Of a stretch of DNA of 64,000 nt, positions 56,280-64,000 are shown piece after piece. Below the pieces are notes generated by a model that saw only the letters and a list, made by a program, of their open reading frames with translations, ran no database searches and was not told where the DNA came from. The stretch is from Variovorax sp. OAS795 (GTDB lineage Bacteria; Pseudomonadota; Gammaproteobacteria; Burkholderiales; Burkholderiaceae_C): NCBI RefSeq assembly GCF_040546685.1, contig NZ_JBEPOH010000001.1, positions 1,426,001 to 1,490,000 on the forward strand. Direction: 5' to 3'. How positions within the stretch are numbered: position 1 is the first letter of the stretch; each line of letters begins with the position of its first letter. The position numbers and the translations under genes are program-made.

Positions 56280-57410
56280 ATGGACACAAATGTCATAAAC
56301 CTCATTCAAAGAGCCCCCGCCGCGAACGATTCGGGTTTTTTTGGGCGTGCTTATCCCGCGACCCTCCCGTCCGCCAGTCAGTTAACAAATGAGCAAAATT
56401 TGTTATCCGTTTCTGTCAGCGACCTTTCCAAAGGATTGATGCAGGCCGAGGCTGCACGTGTGCAGCGCGGCGAAATCGGGCGGCCCACCTGGCAGGTGAT
56501 GGGCAACAGATTGCGGGCCCACATCCTCCCGTTGCTCGGGACCGTGACGGCACAGGCGTTTGCCACCTCCGATGCGCAGCGCCTGATCGATCACCTTGGC
56601 GCGCAGGGCTTCACCAGCACGACGATCGCTCAGTACGTGGTGCTGCTGCGCAAGGTGGTGACGCACGGCGTGAACACCGGCGTGCTTCGCGATGCGCCGG
56701 CCTTCCCGAAGGTCAAGGTGCGCAGCCAGCCGCGCGGCAGTTTCAGCGTTGCGGAGTACCGGGCCCTCGTGGCGGCGGCGCGCAGGCTGCGGGGACAAGC
56801 CCACCCGATGCTTGCGCAGCTTGCGCCGGGCGAGCGCTTCTGGATTGCGCGTGAACTGCTCGTCATGCCGGAGGAGCTGCCCTGGTTGATCCGCTGGATG
56901 GTCAACACCTTTGTTCGTCCGAGCGATATCAAGCTCATGAAGCACAAGCACATCGAAATCGTGCGCGGCAAGCACGTCTATCTGCGGATGAACTTGCCCG
57001 AGACGAAACGGCACAGCCAACCGATCGTGAGCTTGCGTCCGGCTGTGCGGGTGTACGAATGCTTGCTCGACCGGCGGCGCGAGCAAGGCTCTGGCGGCGC
57101 GGAAGACTACATCTTCATGCCGCAACTGAAGAACCGGGAGCATGCGCTCGCGGTGCTCAATTTTCTTTTTCACTGGGTGCTCGAGGCCACCGCACTGGAG
57201 AAGGGACCGCTCGGCCAGTCGAGAACGCTTTACTGCCTGCGCCACACCGCCATCACGTTGCGCTTGTTGTACGGCCAAGGCATCGACATGCTGACCCTCG
57301 CACGCAACGCGCGCACCAGCGTGAACATGGTCGAGCGCTTCTACGCTTCGGTTCTGAACGGCGAAATGAATGTGGGCCTGTTGCAAAGCAGGCGCGGCCG
57401 CGCAACTTGA
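56280..57410 (+). CDS. Tyrosine-type site-specific recombinase, solitary
   Basis: The ATG at 56280 gives 376 residues. A SAM-like core-binding domain (~45-145) precedes the catalytic domain, with R213 (FVRPSDIK), K243 (ETKRHSQP), Y318-x-x-R321-H322 (YCLRHT) and nucleophile Y355 (VERFYAS). The first position of the HxxR box is Tyr, and no His or Trp is seen in the usual place before the nucleophile. No phage, transposon or att-like repeats flank it, so it may be a domesticated or relic integrase. Base composition matches the neighbours. Its role is unknown. Confidence 0.82.
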   Translation: MDTNVINLIQRAPAANDSGFFGRAYPATLPSASQLTNEQNLLSVSVSDLSKGLMQAEAARVQRGEIGRPTWQVMGNRLRAHILPLLGTVTAQAFATSDAQRLIDHLGAQGFTSTTIAQYVVLLRKVVTHGVNTGVLRDAPAFPKVKVRSQPRGSFSVAEYRALVAAARRLRGQAHPMLAQLAPGERFWIARELLVMPEELPWLIRWMVNTFVRPSDIKLMKHKHIEIVRGKHVYLRMNLPETKRHSQPIVSLRPAVRVYECLLDRRREQGSGGAEDYIFMPQLKNREHALAVLNFLFHWVLEATALEKGPLGQSRTLYCLRHTAITLRLLYGQGIDMLTLARNARTSVNMVERFYASVLNGEMNVGLLQSRRGRAT

Positions 57411-57418
57411 ACAAAGCC

Positions 57419-57447
57419 AAAAAGCCGCCCGGCTTGCGCTGGGCGGC
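57419..57447 (-). terminator. Rho-independent terminator of the 57.5-kb porin gene
   Basis: A G/C stem (GCCGCCC...GGGCGGC, 57424-57447 on the forward strand) is followed on the reverse strand by five T residues (57423-57419). It ends leftward transcription from the porin and faces the 3' end of the recombinase gene. Confidence 0.75.
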
Positions 57448-57505
57448 TCGACACTGAGTCGACTCGAACTGGCTGAAGCCAGCATCGGATCAGGTCCGTG
57501 ATCGA

Positions 57506-58672
57506 TCAGAAGGCGTGGCGGATGCCGAAGTCGTAGCCGGTCGAATTGCGGGGTTCGTAGCCAGCGGCAGTGGAGAATCGGGGGGCACCGCCGACGGTGA
57601 TCGGTGCGCCGTTCTTGTTCGCGACCCGGGCAACCGTGGTGTACAGCGCGGTCCGCTTCGACAGGTTATGCACGTAGCCGATTGCAAACTTGCGGCTGCG
57701 TGGATCGTCGTTGCCATCGAAGTTCGCTTTGGCCTGGGAGTAGGCAACGCGGATCAATCCAGCGCCGACCGGTGCAGTGGCACCGATCAAGAATCCATTG
57801 AGGCCGATCTTTTCAGAGCCCAGCTGAGATGCATAGAATTCGTTGGTGACGCGAGACAATTCGGTAAAGAGCTTCACAACACCGAAGTCATACGAAGCGC
57901 CAAGGTTCAATGTTCTTGCGTCGATACCCGTTCCTGCGCCGTTGTTGAAGACATCGCTCTTGCCATATGCAAGCCCAACGTCCAGCGGCCCGTTTGCGTA
58001 GCCGACTCGACCGCCCACGTAGCGGCCCGTCTTGCTTACTTGAACGCCACTGGTCTTCACGTTCTCGTGCAGTCCGTATTGCACTTGACCGTAGAAGCCT
58101 CCCAGATTGGGCGGCAGAAAATAGCCAATGGTGTTGTTTGCCCGGACATAGTTCGAGTCGGACGGGAGTCCCAAGCCCGTCAGGATGGCACTGTGTGACG
58201 AGTTAATGACATTGGTGCCAACGCCGTTGGTGCCGAACGGATCGAACACGGTGTCGTTCCAGAAGGTCGGGGTGTAGTCACGGCCGAGGCGGACTTCACC
58301 GAAACCACCCGACAGGCTCACGGTCGAGCGACGTGAGAAGCTGATACCGATGGAGGAGGCGCCGTCGTCGTTGGACATCGGCGATTCGAGCCAGAAGCTC
58401 GCTGCCAGGCCACCACCGAGGTCTTCGGTACCGCGGAAGCCAAGGCGGCTCGTGTTGTAACCCGAGTTGGCCAGCACGGTTTGGCTTTGCTTGAAGCTGG
58501 AGCCGGTGATGAGGGAACGGCTGCTGGTTTCGTAGTGGCTGATCGACGCGTCGACCACACCGAAAAGCGTGACGGACGACTGAGCCGAGGCAACACCGGC
58601 AACAGCCAGGGCAGCCAGAGCAACTGCCCTTCGGACTGAAAAAACTAGAGTGGGTTGCGCTCGCGGCCCCAA
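57506..58672 (-). CDS. Outer-membrane porin (Burkholderiales OmpC type) with displaced 5' end
   Basis: The trimeric porin of 388 codons has SSVTLFGVVDASIS, SRLGFRGTEDLGGGLAASFW, GEVRLGRDYTP and the C-terminal YDFGIRHAF. From position 58627 leftward the DNA matches the 60.3-kb porin almost base for base for ~90 bases. But the expected start (ATG AAA AAA) and ribosome binding site are missing; unrelated sequence with a terminator precedes. The only in-frame start is a TTG at 58672 without a ribosome binding site. The remaining signal peptide (AVALAALAVAGVASA) is intact. It may be silent, or translated weakly. Confidence 0.75.
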   Translation of the reverse strand: MGPRAQPTLVFSVRRAVALAALAVAGVASAQSSVTLFGVVDASISHYETSSRSLITGSSFKQSQTVLANSGYNTSRLGFRGTEDLGGGLAASFWLESPMSNDDGASSIGISFSRRSTVSLSGGFGEVRLGRDYTPTFWNDTVFDPFGTNGVGTNVINSSHSAILTGLGLPSDSNYVRANNTIGYFLPPNLGGFYGQVQYGLHENVKTSGVQVSKTGRYVGGRVGYANGPLDVGLAYGKSDVFNNGAGTGIDARTLNLGASYDFGVVKLFTELSRVTNEFYASQLGSEKIGLNGFLIGATAPVGAGLIRVAYSQAKANFDGNDDPRSRKFAIGYVHNLSKRTALYTTVARVANKNGAPITVGGAPRFSTAAGYEPRNSTGYDFGIRHAF

Positions 58673-58688
58673 CGGCGCCGCCGCAAAG

Positions 58689-58719
58689 AAAAAAGCCCCG
58701 AGCCTTGCGGCTCGGGGCT
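58689..58719 (-). terminator. Strong intrinsic terminator upstream of the displaced porin
   Basis: An 11-bp stem AGCCCCGAGCC/GGCTCGGGGCT with a four-base loop is followed by six T residues on the reverse strand. It lies only about 17 bases before the porin's putative TTG, so transcription entering from the right would largely stop here. Confidence 0.8.
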
Positions 58720-58778
58720 AAATCCACCAATTGGAAGGGTGGAGGAGACAACCGGTGCGCACGGCTTGGTGCGCGATG
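58689..58778 (-). ncRNA. Candidate small RNA (~90 nt) with intrinsic terminator
   Basis: On the reverse strand a promoter (TTGCAA at 58812-58807, 16 bases, TATACT at 58790-58785) is followed by no open frame but by a CU-rich stretch TTGTCTCCTCCACCC. A small hairpin CCACC/GGTGG (58742-58724) and a strong G/C hairpin with six T residues come next. CUCCUCC is complementary to Shine-Dalgarno sequences, a feature of trans-acting small RNAs. It might instead be an attenuated leader of the porin. Boundaries are estimates. Confidence 0.45.
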
Positions 58779-58895
58779 AAATAAAGTATATCGGTTGTTT
58801 GCTGCGTTGCAACAAGCGAGTGACGCAATTCCCACACACAAATTGATGTCTCAGCGGACTTTTTTCACTGAACGTCCTGATTGGATCTGGCAAAA

Positions 58896-59345
58896 ATGGA
58901 ATGCACAGTAAGTTGGACCGGCGATGCCGGCACGCGATCGGCCATGGGCTTCGTGGCCGAGACGGGCAGTGGTCATGTCCTGGTGATGGACGGCGCGCCC
59001 GATGCCGCAAAACCCGAGAACGGGGGCCAGAACCTGGCCGCCCGTCCCATGGAGACCGTATTGGCCGGCACCGGCGGCTGCACGGCGTACGACGTGGTGC
59101 TGATATTGAAGCGCGGCCGGCACCGGGTCGAGCGCTGCAGCGTCAAGCTGACCAGCGAGCGTGCCGAAAAGGACCCGAAGGTCTTCACCAAGATCCACAT
59201 GCACTTCACCGTCGCAGGCAAGGGCATTCCGGCGTCTGCCGTGGAGCGCGCCATCGCCCTCAGCCACGATACCTACTGCTCGGCCACCATCATGCTCGCA
59301 AAGACGGCCGAGATCACCACCAGCTTCGACCTTGTCGAGACCTGA
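58896..59345 (+). CDS. OsmC-family protein
   Basis: The ATG at 58896 (MECTVSWTG) gives 149 residues. The family's two redox cysteines lie in AGTGGCTAYDVV and SHDTYCSAT. The beta-rich start and the central helix (NLAARPMETVLAGTGGCT) are typical of the OsmC/Ohr superfamily, whose members reduce organic peroxides. The sequence is nearer to the general OsmC/YhfA-like group than to Ohr. It is convergent with coq7, 12 bases apart. Confidence 0.9.
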   Translation: MECTVSWTGDAGTRSAMGFVAETGSGHVLVMDGAPDAAKPENGGQNLAARPMETVLAGTGGCTAYDVVLILKRGRHRVERCSVKLTSERAEKDPKVFTKIHMHFTVAGKGIPASAVERAIALSHDTYCSATIMLAKTAEITTSFDLVET

Positions 59346-59357
59346 TTCCGCAAGGTG

Positions 59358-59987
59358 TCAGATGCGGTGCGCCAGCGTGGTCATCACGCGGGAGGCGAAA
59401 CGCATCAGGGCCTTGGCCGGCGCCGGCAATTCCGCCGCACCGCCGTCGATGGCCTGTGCCGCGTGCCGCGCCTCGTCGATCTTCATCTGCTCGACCACTG
59501 CCCGCGAAGCGCTGTCGCCGGACGGCAGGCGCCCCAGATGGCTGTCCAGGTGGGCTTCGACCTGGCGCTCGGTTTCCGCAACGAAGCCCAGGCTGATCGG
59601 GTCGCCCAGGCGCCCGGCCACGAGACCCAGGCCGAAAGCGCCCGCATACCAGAGCGGGTTCAGGACCGAAGGCCGCGCGCCCAGATCGTCCAGCCGCTGC
59701 CGGGTCCAGGCGAGATGATCGGTTTCTTCGTGCGAGGCCTCCAGCAAGCGGGCCCGGAGGCCCGGATCCCGCGCCACGGCGGCCTGGGCCGTGTAAAGCG
59801 CCTGTGCGCAGACCTCGCCCACGTGGTTCACCCGCATCAATGCGCCCGCCTCGCGCCGCTCCGAATCGGTCAACACACCGGGCGCCTGGACCGGGGTGGG
59901 CATGGACCGCATGGCATGCGGACGGGCAAAAAGAGTACGCAATGCCGCATCTGCCGCACTCAGGACCGGATCGAGCGAAGAAGTCAT
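59358..59987 (-). CDS. coq7: Ubiquinone biosynthesis hydroxylase Coq7
   Basis: The ATG at 59987 (MTSSLDPV) gives 209 residues. The di-iron ligands are visible as two repeats: E in [12 protein letters not shown] with EETDHL, and E in [12 protein letters not shown] with KIDEARHA. Coq7 hydroxylates demethoxy-ubiquinone in the last hydroxylation step of ubiquinone synthesis at the inner membrane. Beta-proteobacteria often use Coq7 in place of UbiF. The gene stands alone. Confidence 0.93.
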   Translation of the reverse strand: MTSSLDPVLSAADAALRTLFARPHAMRSMPTPVQAPGVLTDSERREAGALMRVNHVGEVCAQALYTAQAAVARDPGLRARLLEASHEETDHLAWTRQRLDDLGARPSVLNPLWYAGAFGLGLVAGRLGDPISLGFVAETERQVEAHLDSHLGRLPSGDSASRAVVEQMKIDEARHAAQAIDGGAAELPAPAKALMRFASRVMTTLAHRI

Positions 59988-60269
59988 GCCGCTATTTGAA
60001 CGCATGCGAAAAAGGCTTGCGGAAACACTTGCTTAAATTTCACATGGTGGTTTCGGAGGCCTGCCGAGCCCTTTGTTGCACGACTGCAACGAAACGCATG
60101 GGCCACCCGAGATTTCGGGCGATTTGTTTTGCCGTACCGCAGCCGCTCTGGTGCAATAGCATCAACTTCCCAAAAGGAGGTTGGCCCGGGGTCCGGTGGG
60201 AGCACAAAGTGCCAGTCACGGTGAGCCCTTCGCACCGGAGCCCTATGTTTAACCTTGGAGAAACTTGCA
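59988..60269 (+). promoter_or_regulatory. 282-base leader region of the 60.3-kb porin
   Basis: No gene is supported here. An inverted repeat GTTGCA-CGAC-TGCAAC lies at 60075-60090. A perfect Shine-Dalgarno string AAAAGGAGG ends at 60180 with no good start codon 5-10 bases beyond it. The true porin ribosome binding site TTGGAG precedes the ATG at 60270. A long 5' untranslated leader with regulatory structure is likely, as for many porin genes. Confidence 0.45.
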
Positions 60270-61514
60270 ATGAAAAAATCTCTAGTTGCTCTGGCTGCCC
60301 TGGCTGTTGCCGGTGTTGCCTCGGCTCAGTCGTCCGTCACGCTTTTCGGTGTGGTCGACGCGTCGATCAGCGGCTACTCGAACACCTCGCGTGACCTGAA
60401 CGGTGCCACGTTCCTGAACCCGTTCTACCTGAACCAAGGCAGCGTCAAGACGAGCCGTCGTGAACTGGCTAACTCGGGCTACAACTCCAGCCGTCTGGGC
60501 TTCCGTGGAACGGAAGACCTCGGTGGTGGCCTGGCAGCGAGCTTCTGGCTCGAAGCCCCGATCAAGAACGACGACGGTTCGGAAGGTGTTGCCACCTTCG
60601 CTCGCCGCTCGACCGTGAGCCTGTCGGGTGGTTTCGGTGAAGTCCGCCTCGGCCGTGACTACACCCCGACCTTCTGGAACGACACCGTGTTCGATCCGTT
60701 CGGCACCAACGGCGTTGGCACCAACCTGATCTCGACCGCCAACGGCACCTTCGGCGCCTTCGGCACCCCGGCAGCTGCCGTGGGTTCGATCACCAACACG
60801 GGCGCAAGCAACTACGTCCGCGCCAGCAACACGATCGGCTACTTCCTGCCGCCGAACCTGGGCGGCTTCTACGGCCAGCTCCAGTACGGCTTCAGCGAGA
60901 AGACCAAGTACGATCCGGGCACCGCTACCCCTGCCACCGCGAACATCGCTCGCCAAGGCCGTTACGTTGGTGGCCGCTTCGGCTACGCCAACGGTCCTCT
61001 GGACGTGGCAGTTGCTTACGGCAGCAGCACGGTCGGCGACCAGTACTACGTCGGCACGACCACCAAGGTCAACACGCTGAACCTCGGCGCTTCGTATGAC
61101 TTCGGTCCCGTGAAGCTCTTCGGTGAACTGTCGAAGGCCAAGAACAAGGTTGACTACGAAGTCAGCCCGTTCCTGGGCGGCCGTCCTGACGTCGACCTGA
61201 CCGGCTACCTCATCGGTGTGACCGTGCCCGTCGGTGCTGGCCTGATCCGCGCTTCGTACTCGCACGTCAAGTATGACTTCAACGACCCGGTCGTGCTGTT
61301 CGCTCCTGACGTCGCTGACCCGAAGGCCAACAAGCTGGCTCTCGGCTACGTGCACAACCTGTCGAAGCGTACGGCTCTGTACGCAACGATCGCTCGCGTC
61401 AGCAACAAGAACGGTGCAAACCTGACTGTTGGCGGCCCGGCTTTCATCGCCAACGGCGTCTTCACCCCGAAGACCTCGACCGGCTACGACTTCGGTATCC
61501 GTCACGCTTTCTGA
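60270..61514 (+). CDS. Outer-membrane porin (Burkholderiales OmpC type)
   Basis: The ATG at 60270 follows a clear ribosome binding site and gives 414 residues. The signal peptide MKKSLVALAALAVAGVASAQ is followed by a 16-strand porin with SSVTLFGVVDASIS, RLGFRGTEDLGGGLAASFWL, GEVRLGRDYTPTFW and terminal YDFGIRHAF ending in Phe as needed for BAM recognition. Codon use is strongly biased (CTGG, GGT, CGT codons), unlike neighbours, indicating high expression. It is a close paralogue of the 57.5-kb porin, with longer loops. Confidence 0.95.
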   Translation: MKKSLVALAALAVAGVASAQSSVTLFGVVDASISGYSNTSRDLNGATFLNPFYLNQGSVKTSRRELANSGYNSSRLGFRGTEDLGGGLAASFWLEAPIKNDDGSEGVATFARRSTVSLSGGFGEVRLGRDYTPTFWNDTVFDPFGTNGVGTNLISTANGTFGAFGTPAAAVGSITNTGASNYVRASNTIGYFLPPNLGGFYGQLQYGFSEKTKYDPGTATPATANIARQGRYVGGRFGYANGPLDVAVAYGSSTVGDQYYVGTTTKVNTLNLGASYDFGPVKLFGELSKAKNKVDYEVSPFLGGRPDVDLTGYLIGVTVPVGAGLIRASYSHVKYDFNDPVVLFAPDVADPKANKLALGYVHNLSKRTALYATIARVSNKNGANLTVGGPAFIANGVFTPKTSTGYDFGIRHAF

Positions 61515-61557
61515 TCTGACGCTGGCGCAAGCCAGCTTCGAATCGAAAGAGTAAAAA

Positions 61558-61587
61558 GCCACTCGACGAAAGTCGAGTGGCTTTTTT
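61558..61587 (+). terminator. Rho-independent terminator of the 60.3-kb porin
   Basis: A perfect 10-bp stem GCCACTCGAC/GTCGAGTGGC with a GAAA tetraloop (61558-61581) is followed by six T residues. An A run on the other side makes it potentially bidirectional. Confidence 0.9.
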
Positions 61588-61708
61588 ATTTGCGGCATTG
61601 CCGCTGCATCGGCCCAGGCGATGCGCACCATCAGCGTGCACCCCCGGGGAACCCCCGTGCGGGCACGCACCTTGCACTGCTAGCATGCCAGTTCACTCTG
61701 TTTGCTGA

Positions 61709-62689
61709 ATGATTGCATTTGTCTTGCGCCGCTTGATCCAAGCCGTGATCGTCATGATCGCGGTCGCGTTCATCGCCTTTCTTCTCTTCCAATATGTGGG
61801 CGACCCGGTCGTCTTTCTGCTGGGCCAGGATGCCAAGCCCGAGCAGATCCGCGAACTGCGCGCCGCATTGGGGCTCGACCAGCCCTTCTTCGTGCAGTTC
61901 TGGCACTTTCTCGTCAACGCGGCGCAGGGCGAGTTCGGCCTGAGCCTGCGCCAGGGCGCCAAGGTGTCGCGCCTCATCGGCGAGCGTTTTCCGGCCACGC
62001 TCGAGCTCGCGCTCGTGGCTGCCGTGCTGGCGCTGTTCATCGGCATTCCGATGGGCGTCTACACGGCGCTTCGCCGCGGCACCTTCATGAGCCAGGTGTT
62101 CATGACCGTGTCTCTGCTGGGCGTGTCGCTTCCCACCTTCCTGATCGGGATCCTGCTGATCCTCGTGTTTGCCGTGCTGCTGGGCTGGTTCCCGAGTTTC
62201 GGACGCGGAGAGACGGTGCAGTTCGGCTGGTGGAGCAGCGGTCTGTTCCGTGCCGACGGCTGGCATCACATCATCCTGCCGGCCGTGACGCTCGCGATCT
62301 TCCAGCTGACCCTGATCATGCGTCTGGTGCGTGCCGAGATGCTCGAGGTGCTGCGCACCGACTACATCAAGTTTGCGCGCGCCCGTGGCCTTTCCAACCG
62401 CGCCATCCATTTCGGCCATGCGCTCAAGAACACGCTGGTGCCCGTGATGACCATCACCGGCCTGCAGCTCGGCGGCCTCATTGCCTTCGCGATCATCACC
62501 GAGTCGGTGTTCCAGTGGCCCGGCATGGGGCTCCTGTTCATCCAGGCCGTGACCTTCGCCGACGTTCCCGTGATGGCGGCCTACCTGTGCCTCATCGCCC
62601 TGATCTTCGTGGTGATCAATCTGGTGGTCGACCTGCTCTATTTCGTGGTCGATCCGAGGCTGCGCGTCGGCAAGGCGGGAGGACATTGA
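61709..62689 (+). CDS. Peptide/nickel-type ABC transporter permease (DppB-like)
   Basis: The 326-residue protein starts MIAFVLRRLIQAVIVMIAVA, with QYVGDPVVFLLGQDAKPEQI and LGLDQPFFVQFWHF, the standard opening of DppB/OppB permeases. The EAA-like loop is DYIKFARARGLSNRAIHFGH, followed by ITESVFQWPGMGLLF. Six membrane segments are evident. It lies one base before an M20 amidohydrolase gene; the binding protein, second permease and ATPases are not yet seen and may lie to the right. Confidence 0.92.
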   Translation: MIAFVLRRLIQAVIVMIAVAFIAFLLFQYVGDPVVFLLGQDAKPEQIRELRAALGLDQPFFVQFWHFLVNAAQGEFGLSLRQGAKVSRLIGERFPATLELALVAAVLALFIGIPMGVYTALRRGTFMSQVFMTVSLLGVSLPTFLIGILLILVFAVLLGWFPSFGRGETVQFGWWSSGLFRADGWHHIILPAVTLAIFQLTLIMRLVRAEMLEVLRTDYIKFARARGLSNRAIHFGHALKNTLVPVMTITGLQLGGLIAFAIITESVFQWPGMGLLFIQAVTFADVPVMAAYLCLIALIFVVINLVVDLLYFVVDPRLRVGKAGGH

Positions 62690-62690
62690 G

Positions 62691-63959
62691 ATGACTGTTG
62701 CCGCGGCAGCTCCCCGGCTGAAAGCTTCCGGACGGGCGTTTGCGCACATCGCGAGCTTCTATCCGGAGATCACGGCGTTCCGCCGCGACCTGCACGCCCA
62801 CCCGGAGCTCGGCTTCGAAGAGGTCTACACCGCAGGCCGCGTGCGCGAGGCATTGCGCGCCTGCGGCGTGGACGAGATCCACGACCGCATCGGCAAGACC
62901 GGCGTGGTGGGCGTCGTGCGAGGCAAGTCGACGGCAAGCGGCCGGATGATCGGCCTGCGCGCCGACATGGACGCGCTGCCCATGCGCGAGGACAACGATT
63001 TCGGCTGGCGCTCCGCCAACGACGGCCTGATGCACGGCTGCGGCCACGACGGGCACACGGCCATGCTGGTCGGTGCAGCGCGCTACCTTGCCGAAACGCG
63101 CAACTTCGACGGCACCGCGGTGCTGATCTTCCAGCCCGGCGAAGAAGGATTTGCCGGCGCACGCGTGATGATCGAAGACGGCCTGTTCGACCGCTTCCCG
63201 GTGCAATCGGTCTATGCCATGCACAACTGGCCCGGCATGCCGGCCGGCACCGTGGGCATCAACCGCGGCGCCATGATGGCCGCGGCGGACCGCGTCACCA
63301 TCGAGATCAAGGGGAAGGGCGGGCATGGTGCCCATGCCTACCAGACCATCGATCCCGTCGTGGTGGCCGCGCACATCATCACGGCCGCGCAGACCATCGT
63401 GTCGCGCAGCGTGCGGCCCATCGACGCGGCGGTCGTCAGCATCTGCGCGGTGCAGGCGGGCGACCTGGGCGCGATGAGCGTGATCCCGGGCGAGGCCACC
63501 CTGGTCGGCACGGTGCGCACCTTCAGTGCGCGCGTGCAGGCGCAGGTCGAGCAGCGGCTCGGCGAGCTCTGCACGGCCATTGCCGCAGGCTTCGGCGCCA
63601 CCGCCACCATCAAGTACGAGCGCATCTATCCGGCCACCATCAACACCGCGCCCGAGGCGATGTTCGCGGCCGACGTGGCCGAGTCGCTGGTGGGCGCTTC
63701 CAATGTCGACCGCAGCATGGAGCCCAGCATGGGCGCGGAAGACTTCTCCTTCATGCTGCAGAAAAAAGCCGGCGCCTACCTGCGCGTCGGCCAGGACGCG
63801 CGCAACGGTGCCTTCCTGCACAACAGCCGCTACGACTTCAACGACGAGATCCTGCCGCTCGGCGCCGCATTGCATGCGGGGCTGGTCGAGCAGGGCATGC
63901 CGCTGGCTGCTACCCGCAGCGAGCAGCCGAGGAAAGACGCCGCTACCACGGCGCCTTGA
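62691..63959 (+). CDS. M20-family amidohydrolase (aminoacylase/hippurate hydrolase type)
   Basis: The 422-residue metalloenzyme has RRDLHAHPELGFEE, the substrate loop GLRADMDALPM, zinc ligands in MHGCGHDGHTAMLVGAA, FQPGEEGFAGARVMIEDG, and a dimerisation domain (~205-320) before the final MGAEDFSFML. This pattern is that of AbgA/HipO-like amidohydrolases, which cleave N-acyl amino acids. Being one base after a peptide-transporter permease, it probably processes an imported acyl-amino acid or peptide. Confidence 0.9.
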   Translation: MTVAAAAPRLKASGRAFAHIASFYPEITAFRRDLHAHPELGFEEVYTAGRVREALRACGVDEIHDRIGKTGVVGVVRGKSTASGRMIGLRADMDALPMREDNDFGWRSANDGLMHGCGHDGHTAMLVGAARYLAETRNFDGTAVLIFQPGEEGFAGARVMIEDGLFDRFPVQSVYAMHNWPGMPAGTVGINRGAMMAAADRVTIEIKGKGGHGAHAYQTIDPVVVAAHIITAAQTIVSRSVRPIDAAVVSICAVQAGDLGAMSVIPGEATLVGTVRTFSARVQAQVEQRLGELCTAIAAGFGATATIKYERIYPATINTAPEAMFAADVAESLVGASNVDRSMEPSMGAEDFSFMLQKKAGAYLRVGQDARNGAFLHNSRYDFNDEILPLGAALHAGLVEQGMPLAATRSEQPRKDAATTAP

Positions 63960-63993
63960 TGTATTTCCGATTCCAACCCGAGGAGTGTTCCCA

Positions 63994-64000
63994 ATGAGTT
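63994..64000 (+). CDS. Start of a further gene, cut by the window edge
   Basis: An ATG at 63994 has a good ribosome binding site (CCGAGGAG, 63978-63985). Only two codons are visible. It follows the amidohydrolase by 34 bases, so it is probably the next gene of the same operon. Confidence 0.55.

Noticed and set aside
58296-58841. 181-codon reverse frame crossing the porin start and the candidate small RNA
   Set aside because: It runs out of frame through conserved porin sequence and through a strong terminator; the Cys/Arg-rich product is a shadow.

Overview
The window is GC-rich chromosomal DNA from a beta-proteobacterium, most likely Comamonadaceae and close to Variovorax. This rests on gene content: Gram-negative porins of the Burkholderiales type, a type II secretion operon, paired cyanophycin synthetases with the DUF1854/ABC partner genes, Coq7, and a ChvE/GguAB sugar cluster. 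No rRNA, tRNA or CRISPR array was seen. Nothing could be searched, so names come from motif and family recognition.

Layout. 1-6.5 kb: a 5'-partial XRE/cupin regulator with a GNAT acetyltransferase, a very large CapA-type metallophosphatase fused to an alpha-helical toroid, an exported alpha/beta hydrolase, and aldose 1-epimerase. 6.8-11.6 kb: an orphan type VI secretion cargo island. It holds a 41-codon remnant resembling a VgrG N-terminus, a DUF4123 adaptor, three tandem DUF3304 lipoproteins (probable immunity proteins) and a DUF2235 (Tle1-type) lipase effector. The last three genes are joined by near-identical junctions at an exact 603-bp period.

11.7-27.5 kb: a sugar-acid catabolic cluster. 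It has an SMP-30 lactonase, a XylB-like sugar dehydrogenase, a LysR regulator, an aldehyde dehydrogenase, two interleaved sugar ABC transporters (ChvE-GguA-GguB and YtfQ/YtfR/YtfT/YjfF types), an IlvD/Edd dehydratase and a DHDPS-family dehydratase. Together they give a complete non-phosphorylative route from a pentose (most likely L-arabinose) to 2-oxoglutarate. REP-type palindromes lie between ytfR and ytfT, and one lies inside the yjfF coding sequence.

27.5-37 kb: a small unknown protein, two paralogous secreted proteins, then the cyanophycin locus. There cphA' (with a degenerate Mur-type P-loop) and cphA run leftward, and an ABC exporter-like protein plus DUF1854 protein run rightward. 37-43 kb: an OafA-type acyltransferase, QueC, a YddA/SbmA-like ABC protein, a 41-residue lipoprotein, an MFS transporter and a 5'-nucleotidase. 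43.2-54.6 kb: a type II secretion locus, gspG-H-I-J-K-L-M-N-D-E-F leftward with gspC divergent, and no prepilin peptidase.

54.6-64 kb: biosynthetic threonine dehydratase, a lone tyrosine recombinase, a porin that has lost its normal start beside a candidate small RNA, an OsmC protein, Coq7, an intact paralogous porin with a strong terminator, a DppB-type permease and an M20 amidohydrolase. The first codons of a further gene reach the right edge.

Gaps: the longest stretches without a supported gene are 6484-6774 and 59988-60269, both just under 300 bases; both are described below.
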